Shown here one piece after another: positions 8,484-16,137 of a stretch of 28,591 bases of DNA. The stretch is from assembly GCA_024860865.1 (NCBI GenBank), contig JACRDV010000067.1:1-28591 (forward strand), in the 5' to 3' direction. Source of the DNA: JACRDV01 sp024860865 [NCBI: Methanobacteriota archaeon]. Lineage in GTDB: Archaea > JACRDV01. The translations under genes and the position numbers were made by a program. Below the pieces are notes generated by a model that saw nothing but the letters and a program-made list of their open reading frames with translations, did not search any database and was not told where the DNA came from. Numbering within the stretch: the stretch's first letter is position 1; every line of letters starts with the position of its first letter.

Positions 8484-8547
8484 ATGAATATGAATACACC
8501 AAAAAGTTTAAGAAAACAATAGCAAATATTGTACACAAGGTGAGGAT

Positions 8548-8850
8548 ATGTCATTAGGGTATGTTGCGGCGCGTCTACCCAAAGATCTTTTGCAGGAAGT
8601 GGACAAAGTCGCCACAAATTGGAAAATGGACCGGTCAACAGCTCTACGGCAAATAATAGATGTTGGCATACATGAGATTAAGAGAAGAAAAGCGATTGAG
8701 CTATACCGTGAGGGAAAAATAACTCTTGGTAGAGCGGCTGAAATAGCAGAGGTTCCGTTATGGGTAATGGCTGAAATTCTAAGGAGGGAAAACGTTCCGT
8801 TTAATCTTGATGTAGAGGCTGTGATAGAGGCAGTTGACCGTTTTAGTTAA
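8548..8850 (+). CDS. RHH + UPF0175 antitoxin-like protein
   Basis: A 100-residue protein. The N-terminal part (VAARLPKDLLQEVDKVATNW, then DRSTALRQIIDVGI) is a ribbon-helix-helix DNA-binding module. The C-terminal part (AIELYREGKITLGRAAEIAEVPLWVM) is the UPF0175 helix-turn-helix-like motif. Such proteins are typically antitoxins of PIN-domain (VapC-type) toxins. GGTGAGG ends two bases before the ATG. No toxin frame is found in the 150 bases downstream or in the decayed stretch upstream, so this is an orphan here. It may be a solitary regulator or the survivor of a lost pair. Confidence 0.85.
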   Translation: MSLGYVAARLPKDLLQEVDKVATNWKMDRSTALRQIIDVGIHEIKRRKAIELYREGKITLGRAAEIAEVPLWVMAEILRRENVPFNLDVEAVIEAVDRFS

Positions 8851-8899
8851 AGTAGACATACCATCTCTCTCAAAATTTATCTGTCTTAGATATTGAAAT

Positions 8900-8956
8900 C
8901 ATCCCTAAAAAACTTTAGCTAACTCATCAACTAAGAAAGTTAGCAAATAAAGGATG
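8900..8956. repeat. Nested inverted repeats in a convergent gap
   Basis: An outer pair CATCC (8900-8904)/GGATG (8952-8956) encloses GCTAAC (8918-8923)/GTTAGC (8939-8944). It could fold as an interrupted hairpin between the converging UPF0175 and thioredoxin-fold genes, perhaps marking transcript ends. It is weak and AT-rich. Confidence 0.25.
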
Positions 8957-9006
8957 AAAAATAAGTTTATTACCAATTAAATATTGAAAAAAATTATATT
9001 GAGGGA

Positions 9007-9558
9007 TTATTTTAACAATTTGATCGCTTCATTTTTGTCTGGAACACCAACAAAAGCAACTTTGTCATCTATTATAGTTGTAGGAACGCTCATTATCGAG
9101 TGCTTAGCAACTAATTCCTTTCCCTTTTCTGAATTGACATCTGTTTCTTCATATTCAAACTCATGCTGTACTCTCAGTTCCTCCCAAAGCTTTTTCGCTC
9201 GTGGACATATAGGACACCATTTAGCGACCACAAGAGTAACTTTACTCATTTCTTTGCCTCCTATTACCTTTCTGACCATATCTTTAGGAGGGAAGCCAAA
9301 AATTTCTCCTTCATAAAAATAAATTCTGCACTTCATTCCAAAGTCCTTTGACTTCTGAGCTTTTCTTTCTACATCGTTTCCATTTATTCTAATTGTTGGA
9401 GAACCCAAGAACTTTAGCTCTTTAGCCTCTTCATTCGATTTTACCTTTATCATTTCAATTTTTGCATCAATTTTTTCTTCTTTTAATACTTCATTCAGAA
9501 TTTGGAGAGCAATTTCATATGTCGGGCATCCATTAAAATATAAAAGCTCTATTTTCAT
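9007..9558 (-). CDS. Fused double thioredoxin-fold protein
   Basis: A 183-residue protein joining two thioredoxin-like domains. Residues 1-100 carry GCPTYE (C11), the FLGSPTIRINGND turn and C77, the pattern of small thioredoxin-fold proteins often annotated near mercury/alkylmercury genes. Residues 104-183 form a glutaredoxin/thioredoxin domain with active site WCPIC (C115, C118) and cis-proline SVPTTIID. At the junction the DNA keeps a perfect AGGAGG (complement of 9257-9262) seven bases before the in-frame ATG at 9249. The second domain was therefore probably a separate gene and may still be made alone. It is last of the thiol-redox genes, 39 bases after the ferredoxin:disulfide reductase, and is a likely acceptor of its electrons. 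Confidence 0.82.
   Translation of the reverse strand: MKIELLYFNGCPTYEIALQILNEVLKEEKIDAKIEMIKVKSNEEAKELKFLGSPTIRINGNDVERKAQKSKDFGMKCRIYFYEGEIFGFPPKDMVRKVIGGKEMSKVTLVVAKWCPICPRAKKLWEELRVQHEFEYEETDVNSEKGKELVAKHSIMSVPTTIIDDKVAFVGVPDKNEAIKLLK
9257..9262 (-). promoter_or_regulatory. Internal ribosome binding site inside the double thioredoxin-fold gene
   Basis: AGGAGG on the minus strand, seven bases before ATG 9249, lies in frame inside an uninterrupted coding region (encoding the Gly-Gly at residues 100-101). It is the strongest ribosome binding site in this gene; the annotated first ATG has none that is clear. It predicts an independent 80-residue thioredoxin product. Confidence 0.6.
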
Positions 9559-9597
9559 CCAATCAACTTTTTGTTTTAGCTCCGAATAGTTCTTTTT

Positions 9598-10083
9598 TCA
9601 CTTCAGGGTGAATTGCTCAAACCTTTCTTTATTTGCCTTACATATCGGACAAACTTCAGGGGGCTGTTCTCTTGCGCATAGATAACCACATACTCTGCAC
9701 CGCCAAACTACTACTTTTTCTTTCGTCACTTGCGATTCAAATGCCTCCGTGCTCCTTTCTACAGGTCTCCTTTCAGGGACAGGTATCTTAGGCATATTTC
9801 CAGCTATCCAATCTTCAGTTACATAGAGGCCGCATAAGCAACTGCCAAAATCTGCTAAGTCCGCATCGCGATAATCGCAGGGACAAATTATGTCCAAATC
9901 TTCAGATTTATTTCCGCTAGCAAGCCTGCAAGGGCAAGCCCAGTATCCATATCGTTTTTCGTTTTTAATTAAGCCTTTAACGATTTCTAGAGTAAATTCT
10001 TCATCTGGATTGAGGTGGTACCCTGAACCTTCAGCCTCTCTTTTTAATCTGAGGTGAAGTTCTTCTACCCCTCTTTCCGTCAT
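9598..10083 (-). CDS. Ferredoxin:thioredoxin (disulfide) reductase catalytic subunit fused to rubredoxin
   Basis: A 161-residue enzyme that uses ferredoxin electrons to reduce a disulfide through a [4Fe-4S] cluster next to a redox-active cysteine pair. The catalytic-beta pattern is complete: CPC at 50-52, CPC at 67-69 and CLC at 82-84, where plants have CHC. A C-terminal rubredoxin-type domain (WRCRVCGY, then PEVCPICK; C129, C132, C145, C148) should hold one iron. The arrangement matches the rubredoxin-containing ferredoxin:disulfide reductase described from Methanosarcina. Its ATG overlaps the stop of the glutaredoxin-like gene (ATGA), so the two are co-translated. The thioredoxin-fold proteins on either side are the obvious substrates. 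Confidence 0.92.
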   Translation of the reverse strand: MTERGVEELHLRLKREAEGSGYHLNPDEEFTLEIVKGLIKNEKRYGYWACPCRLASGNKSEDLDIICPCDYRDADLADFGSCLCGLYVTEDWIAGNMPKIPVPERRPVERSTEAFESQVTKEKVVVWRCRVCGYLCAREQPPEVCPICKANKERFEQFTLK

Positions 10084-10355
10084 AAATCTAATGCCTTCCT
10101 CAACTCGAATTCATTATGGCCTACTATAACTGTTCTGTTTATGATTACAGTAGGAAATGAGAGCCTTTTGTTCATGCTGAGTACTTCTTCCATTATTTTT
10201 TCCCGTTCAACTCCATCAAGTTCATCGACATAGATGTACTCATATTCCACTTGATTGTTATCTAAAAAATCTTTCGTTTTCTTACAAAAGGGGCAAGTGC
10301 TCAATGCATATAACTTTATGTTGCCTCTTTTAATCCTTCCCAGCACCCTTATCAT
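10080..10355 (-). CDS. Glutaredoxin-like protein (CPFC)
   Basis: A 91-residue glutaredoxin/NrdH-like thiol-disulfide protein. The active site TCPFC lies at about residues 20-24 (of the ATG-10355 form), the cis-proline loop is SFPTVIINRTVIVG, and the HNEFELRKAL helix closes the fold. Archaea generally lack glutathione, so reduction by the ferredoxin:disulfide reductase encoded next is more likely. ATG 10355 is preferred; GTG 10364 is in frame three codons upstream. It lies 31-40 bases behind copA and overlaps the reductase by 4 bases, tying the redox module to the copper pump. Confidence 0.88.
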   Translation of the reverse strand: MIRVLGRIKRGNIKLYALSTCPFCKKTKDFLDNNQVEYEYIYVDELDGVEREKIMEEVLSMNKRLSFPTVIINRTVIVGHNEFELRKALDL

Positions 10356-10395
10356 AATTAGCACTTTTTGCTTTGATTCTTTAAAATTTTTTGAG

Positions 10396-12855
10396 TCATC
10401 TTATAATTTTAGGCTGTTGCGCCTTAGGGTTGTATCTTTTCAATCGCAAAGAATTAGAAACTACTGTGACAGAACTAAATGCCATAGCAGCCGCAGCAAG
10501 AACTGGATTTAGCAGAATTCTAAAGAAAGGCCACAAAATTCCGGCAGCCACTGGAATCAGCGCAACATTGTATGCGAATGCCCAAAAAAGATTCCACTTA
10601 ATTGTTCTCATTGTTTGTTTACTAAGTTTAATACTAGCTACAACATCTCGCAAGTCATCTTTAATGAGAACAATACCTCCGGTTTCAATTGCTACATCAG
10701 TTCCTGAGCCGATTGCAATTCCCACATCTGATTGAGCTAACGCAGGCGCATCGTTTATTCCATCGCCAACCATAGCCACAATTTTACCCACCTCTTGAAG
10801 TTTCTTTATTTCATTTGCTTTCTCTTGTGGTAAAACTTCCGCTAATACTCTGTCCATGTTTAATTGCCTAGCAATTGCTTTAGCAGTTCTCTTATTATCA
10901 CCAGTAATCATAATAACTTCTAAACCCATTCTGTGAAGTTCTTCAACCGCTTCTTTGGAATACTCTTTTAAAGTATCTGCTACAGCTATTACACCAACTG
11001 CTTTCTTATCGGCTGCTAAAATCATTGCCGTCTTTCCTTCATTTTCAAATGTTTTAATCTTCTCTTCCAAATGTCCTACGCTTATGTTATTATCTTCCAT
11101 TAATTTCCGATTGCCAAGCAGTATTTCTTTCTCATCGACTTTCGCTCTCACACCGTGTCCGGGAATAGCTTCGAATCCCTTTGGGTCCTCTATTTTCATC
11201 CCTTTCTCCTTAGCCTTATTAACAATAGCCTCCCCAAGTGGATGCTCTGAACCCTTTTCAGCCATACTAGCAAAGAGCAATATATCATCTTCTTTGAAAC
11301 CGTCAGCAGCAAGGATATCAGTAACTGCTGGCTTACCTTTAGTTAGAGTGCCTGTTTTATCAAAAATTATAGTTGTGAGCTTGTGAGCTGTCTCCAAACT
11401 CTCTCCACCTTTGATCAGAACCCCACTTTCAGCGCCCTTCCCTGTGCCGACCATTATTGCAGTAGGTGTTGCTAATCCAAGAGCGCATGGACAGGCTATA
11501 ATTAATACTGCAACAAAATTCACTAGAGCAAATGTAAGTGCAGGATGAGGACCGAAAAAGTACCAAAGGATAAAAGTCAAAGTTGCAATTCCAATAACTA
11601 CAGGAACAAAAATGCCTGAGATCTTATCTGCCAACCTTTGAATAGGAGCTTTAGATCCTTGAGCTTCCTCGACTAACTTAATTATTTGAGCCAATACTGT
11701 ATCTTTGCCAACCTTAATAGCTTCAAACTTAAAGGACCCTGTTCTATTAATTGTAGCTCCAAAAACTTCATCTCCTTCTTTTTTTTCTACCGGCATACTT
11801 TCTCCAGTAAGCATGGATTCATCGACAGTAGAGTATCCTTCTTTTATTATTCCATCTACTGGAATTTTTTCGCCAGGTCTAACTACAACTAGGTCGCCCT
11901 TTTGAACTTCTTCAACAGGTATTTCAACTTCTTGGCCACCTCTAATAACTCGCGCAGTCTTAGCCTGAAGTTTCATCAATTTCCTAATTGCCTCAGAAGT
12001 TTCACCTTTAGCTTTAGCCTCCAGCAACCTGCCCAATATGATTAAGGTTATGATAATTGCTGCCGTATCATAATAGACTTGAGTAACAAAACCTCGAGTG
12101 GTAAAATAGGAAGGTATTATCGTCACAACCAAACTATACAAATAAGCTGCTGAGGTACCAACTGCAATTAGCGTGTTCATATCAGCAGTTTTATGCTTTA
12201 ATGTTGCCCAGAAGCCTCGGTAAAACTGTAAACCAACCCAAAATTGTACCGGTGTTGCTAGTATTAGTAATGTGATATGGTTGTTTAGGAAATTTGGGAT
12301 CCAAGGAAACCACTCTGGAAAACTGCCTAAAAAGATCGGCATGCTTAATAAAACGCCAATTATGAACTTTGTCTTTAGTGTTTGGATTTCTTTCTCTCTT
12401 GCTATTCTTTCCCAATCAGGAGTGATTTCTTCTTTTACTTCTCGGGGTTTATATCCTGCTTCTTCGATGGCTTTTTTTATTTCTTTTATACTAACTTGAG
12501 ATGGAAAATATTCAACTGTAACTTTTTCCGTTGCAAGGTTAGCGCTCCCCCTGACCACACCTTCCAGTTGGCCTATGGCTTTCTCAATTGTCACAACGCA
12601 GGAAGCGCAATGCATTCCTTCAACAGGTATGGTTATCTTCTCTATATTTGCTTGATAACCCAGGTCTTCAATCGTTTGAATAAATTTTTTAACTTCTACT
12701 TTATCAGGATCAAAAACAATGCTTGCCCTTTCAGTAGCTAAGTTCACATTTACTTCACTTACACCCTCTAATTTTGATAATCCCTTTTCAATCTTTTCAA
12801 CACAGCTAGCACAACTCATGCCGCGGATAGATATATCGATTCTCTTTTTCCCCAT
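10396..12855 (-). CDS. copA: Cu(I)-exporting P1B-type ATPase with two N-terminal metal-binding domains
   Basis: An 819-residue copper export pump of the cytoplasmic membrane. Two heavy-metal-associated domains come first, with GMSCASC (12-18) and GMHCASC (80-86). The core has the actuator TGES (350-353), the transport motif ACPCALG (CPC 455-457), the phosphorylation site DKTGT (D499), the SEHPLGEA nucleotide-binding motif (HP 538-539) and the hinge GDGINDAP (697-704). YN (762-763) in helix 7 and MAFSS (791-795) in helix 8 are the extra copper ligands of the Cu(I)-specific P1B-1 class. ATG 12855 has GAGG ten bases upstream; an earlier TTG (12885) has none. It is the centrepiece of the minus-strand copper locus. 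Confidence 0.96.
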   Translation of the reverse strand: MGKKRIDISIRGMSCASCVEKIEKGLSKLEGVSEVNVNLATERASIVFDPDKVEVKKFIQTIEDLGYQANIEKITIPVEGMHCASCVVTIEKAIGQLEGVVRGSANLATEKVTVEYFPSQVSIKEIKKAIEEAGYKPREVKEEITPDWERIAREKEIQTLKTKFIIGVLLSMPIFLGSFPEWFPWIPNFLNNHITLLILATPVQFWVGLQFYRGFWATLKHKTADMNTLIAVGTSAAYLYSLVVTIIPSYFTTRGFVTQVYYDTAAIIITLIILGRLLEAKAKGETSEAIRKLMKLQAKTARVIRGGQEVEIPVEEVQKGDLVVVRPGEKIPVDGIIKEGYSTVDESMLTGESMPVEKKEGDEVFGATINRTGSFKFEAIKVGKDTVLAQIIKLVEEAQGSKAPIQRLADKISGIFVPVVIGIATLTFILWYFFGPHPALTFALVNFVAVLIIACPCALGLATPTAIMVGTGKGAESGVLIKGGESLETAHKLTTIIFDKTGTLTKGKPAVTDILAADGFKEDDILLFASMAEKGSEHPLGEAIVNKAKEKGMKIEDPKGFEAIPGHGVRAKVDEKEILLGNRKLMEDNNISVGHLEEKIKTFENEGKTAMILAADKKAVGVIAVADTLKEYSKEAVEELHRMGLEVIMITGDNKRTAKAIARQLNMDRVLAEVLPQEKANEIKKLQEVGKIVAMVGDGINDAPALAQSDVGIAIGSGTDVAIETGGIVLIKDDLRDVVASIKLSKQTMRTIKWNLFWAFAYNVALIPVAAGILWPFFRILLNPVLAAAAMAFSSVTVVSNSLRLKRYNPKAQQPKIIR

Positions 12856-12927
12856 TTTCTGAAAACCTCTTAAATTCGAATTCAAAATATGAATAACTTC
12901 TACTGAAAATCTATTTCCAAATCATGT

Positions 12928-13194
12928 CTATTTTTCAAGCAAGTAATTATATATTGAAACAAAAATTGCTCCGATAGCTACTCCGGATACAAACATCTCT
13001 ACTAGTCCAATTGCAAAGCCGCTTGGAGTTAGTGATTTTTCCTGCAGGACTACGCCACTGTGGAACAGATAACCGAAGAAAGCCATAGTGAATTTAGGAG
13101 TGATCGCATAGAATAATCCGCATATGGCATAAATTACTGAAAACAACAGCCCTAGCGATAACGATACTGCTTTTAAATTTAGTTTTTCACTTAT
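12928..13194 (-). CDS. DUF5676-like small membrane protein with a probable AUA start
   Basis: A small protein with two membrane segments and the features I associate with DUF5676 (LFSVIYAICGLFYAI; FGYLFHSGV; AIGAIFVSIYNYLLEK), a family seen in metal-resistance loci. The conserved N-terminal stretch (LNLKAVSLSLGLL) is encoded upstream of the only standard in-frame start, TTG 13146. The frame is open back to a TAA at 13216-13218 with no ATG, GTG or TTG. ATA 13194 sits six bases after GGGGGAT, the best-placed ribosome binding site, so an AUA start is likely (88 residues). The alternatives are TTG 13146 (72 residues, truncating helix 1) or a sequence error. The gene begins two bases after the preceding methyltransferase. 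Confidence 0.7.
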   Translation of the reverse strand: MSEKLNLKAVSLSLGLLFSVIYAICGLFYAITPKFTMAFFGYLFHSGVVLQEKSLTPSGFAIGLVEMFVSGVAIGAIFVSIYNYLLEK

Positions 13195-13196
13195 TT

Positions 13197-14018
13197 TTAC
13201 ATCCCCCTTAAATTTTTAGTGAAATACCGATCTAACGGTAAAAACATCGGCACCTTGCACTTATATTCTATGTATTTCTCTCCAAACTTTTCTTCCATTT
13301 CTTTTTCTTCTTTTTTTGCTAAACGGTAGTACATTAAAGTTAGAATAGGCCACATGGCAAGTGTGATCAGCGTCGGCCATTGCACAAGCATACCAATTGT
13401 TATTATAATCAATCCTAGGTATTGGGGATGACGAATGTATTGATAAATGCCATCAGTTACTAGCTCGCCCTTTGAGTTGTATATTTTTTGCCAACCTTTA
13501 ATTATCAAAATGAATCCAACGAGCATAATGAGACTACTTGTTATCATCACTAATATCCATGCATTTTTAAGGTCTATAATTTTCAACACAGTTAGTAGCG
13601 TCGCAAGTAGATGTCCTTGTTGATGACCGAATGAGAGCTGTACACCAAAAAGCGATGATAAAACGTATATTGTCAAGGGAAATCCATACATTTCAGTAAA
13701 TAAAGCAATTATAAATGCCTCATAAAGACTTGCTGTGCGCCACTCTTGTTTTTTTATGGGTGTAAAATAACCGAGAACGAAAAAAGAGAATAAGATTATG
13801 TTTATGAACACCGCGGCCCAATTGCCATAAGCATAACTCAATGAAGTGTAATGCTCCAATACATTAATACCAATACTTCCTTGTTTTAACAAGAGAATAA
13901 AAAATGAAAAAGCGATTAGAAATAAGATTGCTATGAGACCAGACATCAATATTATTAGCAGTTTATGTTTAGAGGCACTTGCTGCTTTAAATTCTTGATT
14001 TATTAGGTTATTATCCAT
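13197..14018 (-). CDS. Isoprenylcysteine carboxyl methyltransferase-like (ICMT/PEMT family) membrane protein
   Basis: A 273-residue integral membrane protein with about six helices. The C-terminal part has the family signature: LVTDGIYQYIRHPQYLGLII (about residues 183-202), then a helix pair and EEKFGEKYIEYKCKVPMFLP, which together form the S-adenosylmethionine site in ICMT/PEMT-type methyltransferases. What it methylates in archaea is unknown. Family members recur in bacterial and archaeal copper/heavy-metal gene clusters, as here next to DUF5676 and CopA. GTGAT precedes the ATG. Its last codons (AGGGGGATG) double as the ribosome binding site of the next gene. Confidence 0.82.
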   Translation of the reverse strand: MDNNLINQEFKAASASKHKLLIILMSGLIAILFLIAFSFFILLLKQGSIGINVLEHYTSLSYAYGNWAAVFINIILFSFFVLGYFTPIKKQEWRTASLYEAFIIALFTEMYGFPLTIYVLSSLFGVQLSFGHQQGHLLATLLTVLKIIDLKNAWILVMITSSLIMLVGFILIIKGWQKIYNSKGELVTDGIYQYIRHPQYLGLIIITIGMLVQWPTLITLAMWPILTLMYYRLAKKEEKEMEEKFGEKYIEYKCKVPMFLPLDRYFTKNLRGM

Positions 14019-14091
14019 TATTTATCACTTTCAAATTAACTTTGATTGCACTAATTTTGCTCTTTTGATTTTAATGATGGTGCATCTCATG

Positions 14092-14238
14092 TCAGCCCTT
14101 TAGAAACTTCTTTGGATTTTTTTCAAATTCTACTTTGCACCCTGGAGCGCAGAAGTAATAGGTTTTACCTTCGTAGTTAGTTTTGTATTTAGCAGTCTTT
14201 TCATCCACAGTCATTTTACATACCGGATCTATTGCCAC
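14092..14238 (-). CDS. YHS domain metal-binding protein
   Basis: A 48-residue, single-domain YHS protein: DPVCKMTVDEKTAKYKTNYE, then KTYYFCAPGCKVEFEKNPKKF. The cysteines of PVC and CAPGC bind soft metal in this family, and similar domains occur fused to CopA pumps or as small copper chaperones. GTG 14238 is chosen because AAGGAGG (complement of 14246-14252) is seven bases upstream; the open frame runs 17 codons further back but those residues are not YHS-like and overlap the preceding gene. It probably hands copper to CopA or senses it. Confidence 0.9.
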   Translation of the reverse strand: MAIDPVCKMTVDEKTAKYKTNYEGKTYYFCAPGCKVEFEKNPKKFLKG

Positions 14239-14279
14239 CCAATCACCTCCTTGCGCTGTAAATAAATCCGTCTGGTAAT

Positions 14280-14528
14280 CTAATGGCACCCACTTCTATT
14301 ATCCTCATGTTTACTTTTTGTTAATAATTGTGCTAACACCATCATAAGCGGGCATAGTAAAAGAATGAGAACTGCTAGAAGAGGTGATTGAATTCTAAAA
14401 AATGTTATTAAAAGCGCTATCGCTAATATAGGTATTAAACAACATAACGCCATTAGTAATTCATTTTTATGAACCTCTGCTTTTTTATCAGCATGAGCCT
14501 CTCCGTGAGTTGATCCACAACATTGCAT
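14280..14528 (-). CDS. Cys/His-rich N-terminus small membrane protein (DUF2933-like)
   Basis: An 82-residue protein, first gene of the copper locus. The N-terminus MQCCGSTHGEAHADKK is rich in Cys and His and suited to bind copper. Two tight hydrophobic helices follow (LLMALCCLIPILAIALLITF and PLLAVLILLLCPLMMVLAQLL), then a tail with a terminal SGCH. The paired-helix layout with CC and CP resembles DUF2933 proteins of bacterial copper/mercury clusters. ATG 14528 is chosen with AAGGTGA five bases upstream; GTG 14537 overlaps that site. A role in metal binding at the membrane is inferred. Confidence 0.72.
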   Translation of the reverse strand: MQCCGSTHGEAHADKKAEVHKNELLMALCCLIPILAIALLITFFRIQSPLLAVLILLLCPLMMVLAQLLTKSKHEDNRSGCH

Positions 14529-14680
14529 TTTCTTCACCTTAAACTTCTTATTGCCTTATATTAATGAAGTAGTGATTAAATTGTATTTTCATTTAAAAAA
14601 AGAAAATTTTGGCTTTATAAATCTTTAAAAATGAAAATTTTTATATCTAAAATATTACAACATATAAAACAGGGATTCAA
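14529..14680. promoter_or_regulatory. Divergent control region of the copper locus and its regulator
   Basis: About 150 bases between the divergent DUF2933-like gene and the Lrp-TRASH gene. A TATA-like TTTTTATATC (14638-14647) is well placed for the regulator at 14681. TATA-like AT blocks near 14557-14568 and 14611-14623 could serve the minus-strand operon. The direct repeat GAAAATTTT occurs at 14602-14610 and 14633-14641, 31 bases apart, and is a candidate operator. Confidence 0.5.
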
Positions 14681-15292
14681 GTGGAATTAGATGAGGTAGA
14701 TATAGGAATTTTAGAATCATTACAAGAGGACAGCCGCATCTCTTTTAACGAAATTGCTAATAAGTTAGGAGTAAGCCTGCCTACAATCCGCTCTAGAGTA
14801 GACAAAATGCTTGAACTTGGAGTCATATCTTCTTTCACAGCGAAGATAGATCGAAGTTCACTTCCAGAGCTGACAATTGCATTTTTGTTGTTAACTGTTA
14901 AACCTGCTGATATAAACAACATAATCAAACAACTTAAAGACATTAAAGAAGTGAAAAAGATTTTCCAAATAGTTAACAATCAACTACTAATTGAAGTTGT
15001 GGCTGCTGATATTAGTCAGTTTAAAACATTTATGAGTCAAAATATTGGACAATTAAAAGAAATTGAAAAAATAGATGCTTTTTTAGTTTCTGACATCGCA
15101 AAAGAAGACTTAAAAATTGATTTAAAATATCCATCATTAATTTCTCTTCGATGCGTATATTGCAAGAACCCAATAAAGGGCGAACCATTCATTTTCGAAG
15201 TAGAAAATAAAAAGTACTACTTATGTTGCCCAGTATGCAAGCAAAAATTTAAAGAAAAAATATCAAAGCTATTAAAAAAGAGCAAGGCTTGA
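14681..15292 (+). CDS. Lrp/AsnC-type regulator with C-terminal TRASH metal-sensing domain
   Basis: A 203-residue transcription factor. Residues 1-60 are the Lrp helix-turn-helix (ILESLQEDSRISFNEIANKL, then SLPTIRSRVDKMLELGVI). Residues 62-140 are the RAM/Lrp effector domain. Residues 155-195 are a TRASH domain (LRCVYCKNPIKGEPF, then YYLCCPVCKQKF) with C158, C161, C182/C183 and C186 as metal ligands. HTH-TRASH proteins such as CopR/CopT of Sulfolobales control archaeal copper genes, so this is the likely copper sensor for the divergent operon. GTG 14681 is used, with a weak AGGGA upstream. It converges with the iron operon across 16 bases. Confidence 0.92.
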   Translation: MELDEVDIGILESLQEDSRISFNEIANKLGVSLPTIRSRVDKMLELGVISSFTAKIDRSSLPELTIAFLLLTVKPADINNIIKQLKDIKEVKKIFQIVNNQLLIEVVAADISQFKTFMSQNIGQLKEIEKIDAFLVSDIAKEDLKIDLKYPSLISLRCVYCKNPIKGEPFIFEVENKKYYLCCPVCKQKFKEKISKLLKKSKA

Positions 15293-15308
15293 ACAGTAGT
15301 TTTGAAAT

Positions 15309-15959
15309 TTATCTGGTCAAAAGCACATGAATATCATCTGCAATTTCTTTATCCACAGCAATTTGGGTCTGTCCGATTTGAAAGACATAGGAAGGAAATC
15401 TTTGAATCAAACTAATTGACATTCCAGGTAAAACACCCAATGCCATAAGCTTTTGGAGTTTTTTATCATCCCTAGTGTGGATATACGCTATTTTTCCTCT
15501 TTGTCCAGGATTTAGGTCGGATAGCGGAGAGACTACCTTTATTGCGCTTTCTTTATCGTCAAGACAACACTTGCCCGGGGGTATCGGGTTTCCATGTGGA
15601 CAAAATTTTGGGTGCCCTAAGAGGATGCAAATATTTTCATCTATACCTCTATGAAGCAAGTGTTCAAATTTACATGCGGCATCATGAATAAGTTTGCCCT
15701 TAACATCTAGAACATCAACTAATAAGCGCTCTGCAAGTCTATGTCTCCTTAAAACATTCTCTGCTTCTTTCTTGCCTGTTTCAGTCAATTTTACTTGATT
15801 ATTGGACAGAGTGATAAAACCTAACTTTAGTAGCTCTTCTATTTGGGCATCCTCTTTGGTTGCTTTTAAAAAATCTAAACCAGTGAATACATCATTTTCC
15901 TCAAAAGTACGAATCCACAGAGTTTCTAGTATTTCTTCTGCTTTATCGCTTATCTTCAT
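15309..15959 (-). CDS. DtxR/MntR-family iron-dependent regulator with C-terminal FeoA domain
   Basis: A 216-residue metalloregulator. A winged-helix domain (residues 1-70) is followed by the dimerisation/metal domain with CKFEHLLHRGIDENIC and GHPKFCPHGNPIPPGKCC (about 115-132), and an SH3-like FeoA domain (about 141-216, with LMALGVLPGMSISLIQRFPS). The Cys/His motif should hold the regulatory metal. There is no separate feoA in the operon, so the fused domain might also support FeoB, though FeoA-like tails are common in this family. It overlaps the zinc-ribbon gene by 17 bases and is last of the five-gene iron operon. With the first gene it makes two DtxR-type regulators in one transcript. 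Confidence 0.92.
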   Translation of the reverse strand: MKISDKAEEILETLWIRTFEENDVFTGLDFLKATKEDAQIEELLKLGFITLSNNQVKLTETGKKEAENVLRRHRLAERLLVDVLDVKGKLIHDAACKFEHLLHRGIDENICILLGHPKFCPHGNPIPPGKCCLDDKESAIKVVSPLSDLNPGQRGKIAYIHTRDDKKLQKLMALGVLPGMSISLIQRFPSYVFQIGQTQIAVDKEIADDIHVLLTR

Positions 15960-16137
15960 GTTCTTTCCCTCTGAATTTTTTGAGAAATTTTTCTAACCTA
16001 GATTCAAGTGGAATTTCATATCCACAGTTCGGACATTTGATCATGCCACAAGGTTTTGTAAGTAGTGAAGGGCATCCTTTACAAGCCTCTTCAACTTCTT
16101 TTTCTTTAAACTCATAACCACAAAGTGAACATTTCAT
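15943..16137 (-). CDS. Feo-associated small zinc-ribbon protein
   Basis: A 64-residue protein with seven cysteines in CxxC-x12-CxxC-x7-C-x4-CxxC spacing (C3, C6, C19, C22, C30, C35, C38) and a basic tail. Motifs are MKCSLCGYEF, EACKGCPSLLTKPCGMIKCP and NCGYE. It could hold a zinc or an iron-sulfur centre. Small Cys-rich partners are common in Feo operons (compare FeoC), and I believe similar proteins sit between feoB and dtxR in other archaea. Its ATG overlaps the FeoB membrane gene stop (ATGA) and its end overlaps the dtxR-feoA start, so it is tightly coupled to both. Confidence 0.82.
   Translation of the reverse strand: MKCSLCGYEFKEKEVEEACKGCPSLLTKPCGMIKCPNCGYEIPLESRLEKFLKKFRGKEHEDKR

Noticed and set aside
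8351-8488. 45-codon frame starting MKIKAEKGYAP before the UPF0175 gene
   Set aside because: It has no ribosome binding site, runs across the inverted repeat at 8463-8483 and has no family pattern.
10955-11386. 143-codon plus-strand frame antisense to copA
   Set aside because: It is a shadow of the strongly supported copA frame; Ser/Ala/Ile-rich composition comes from the complementary codons.
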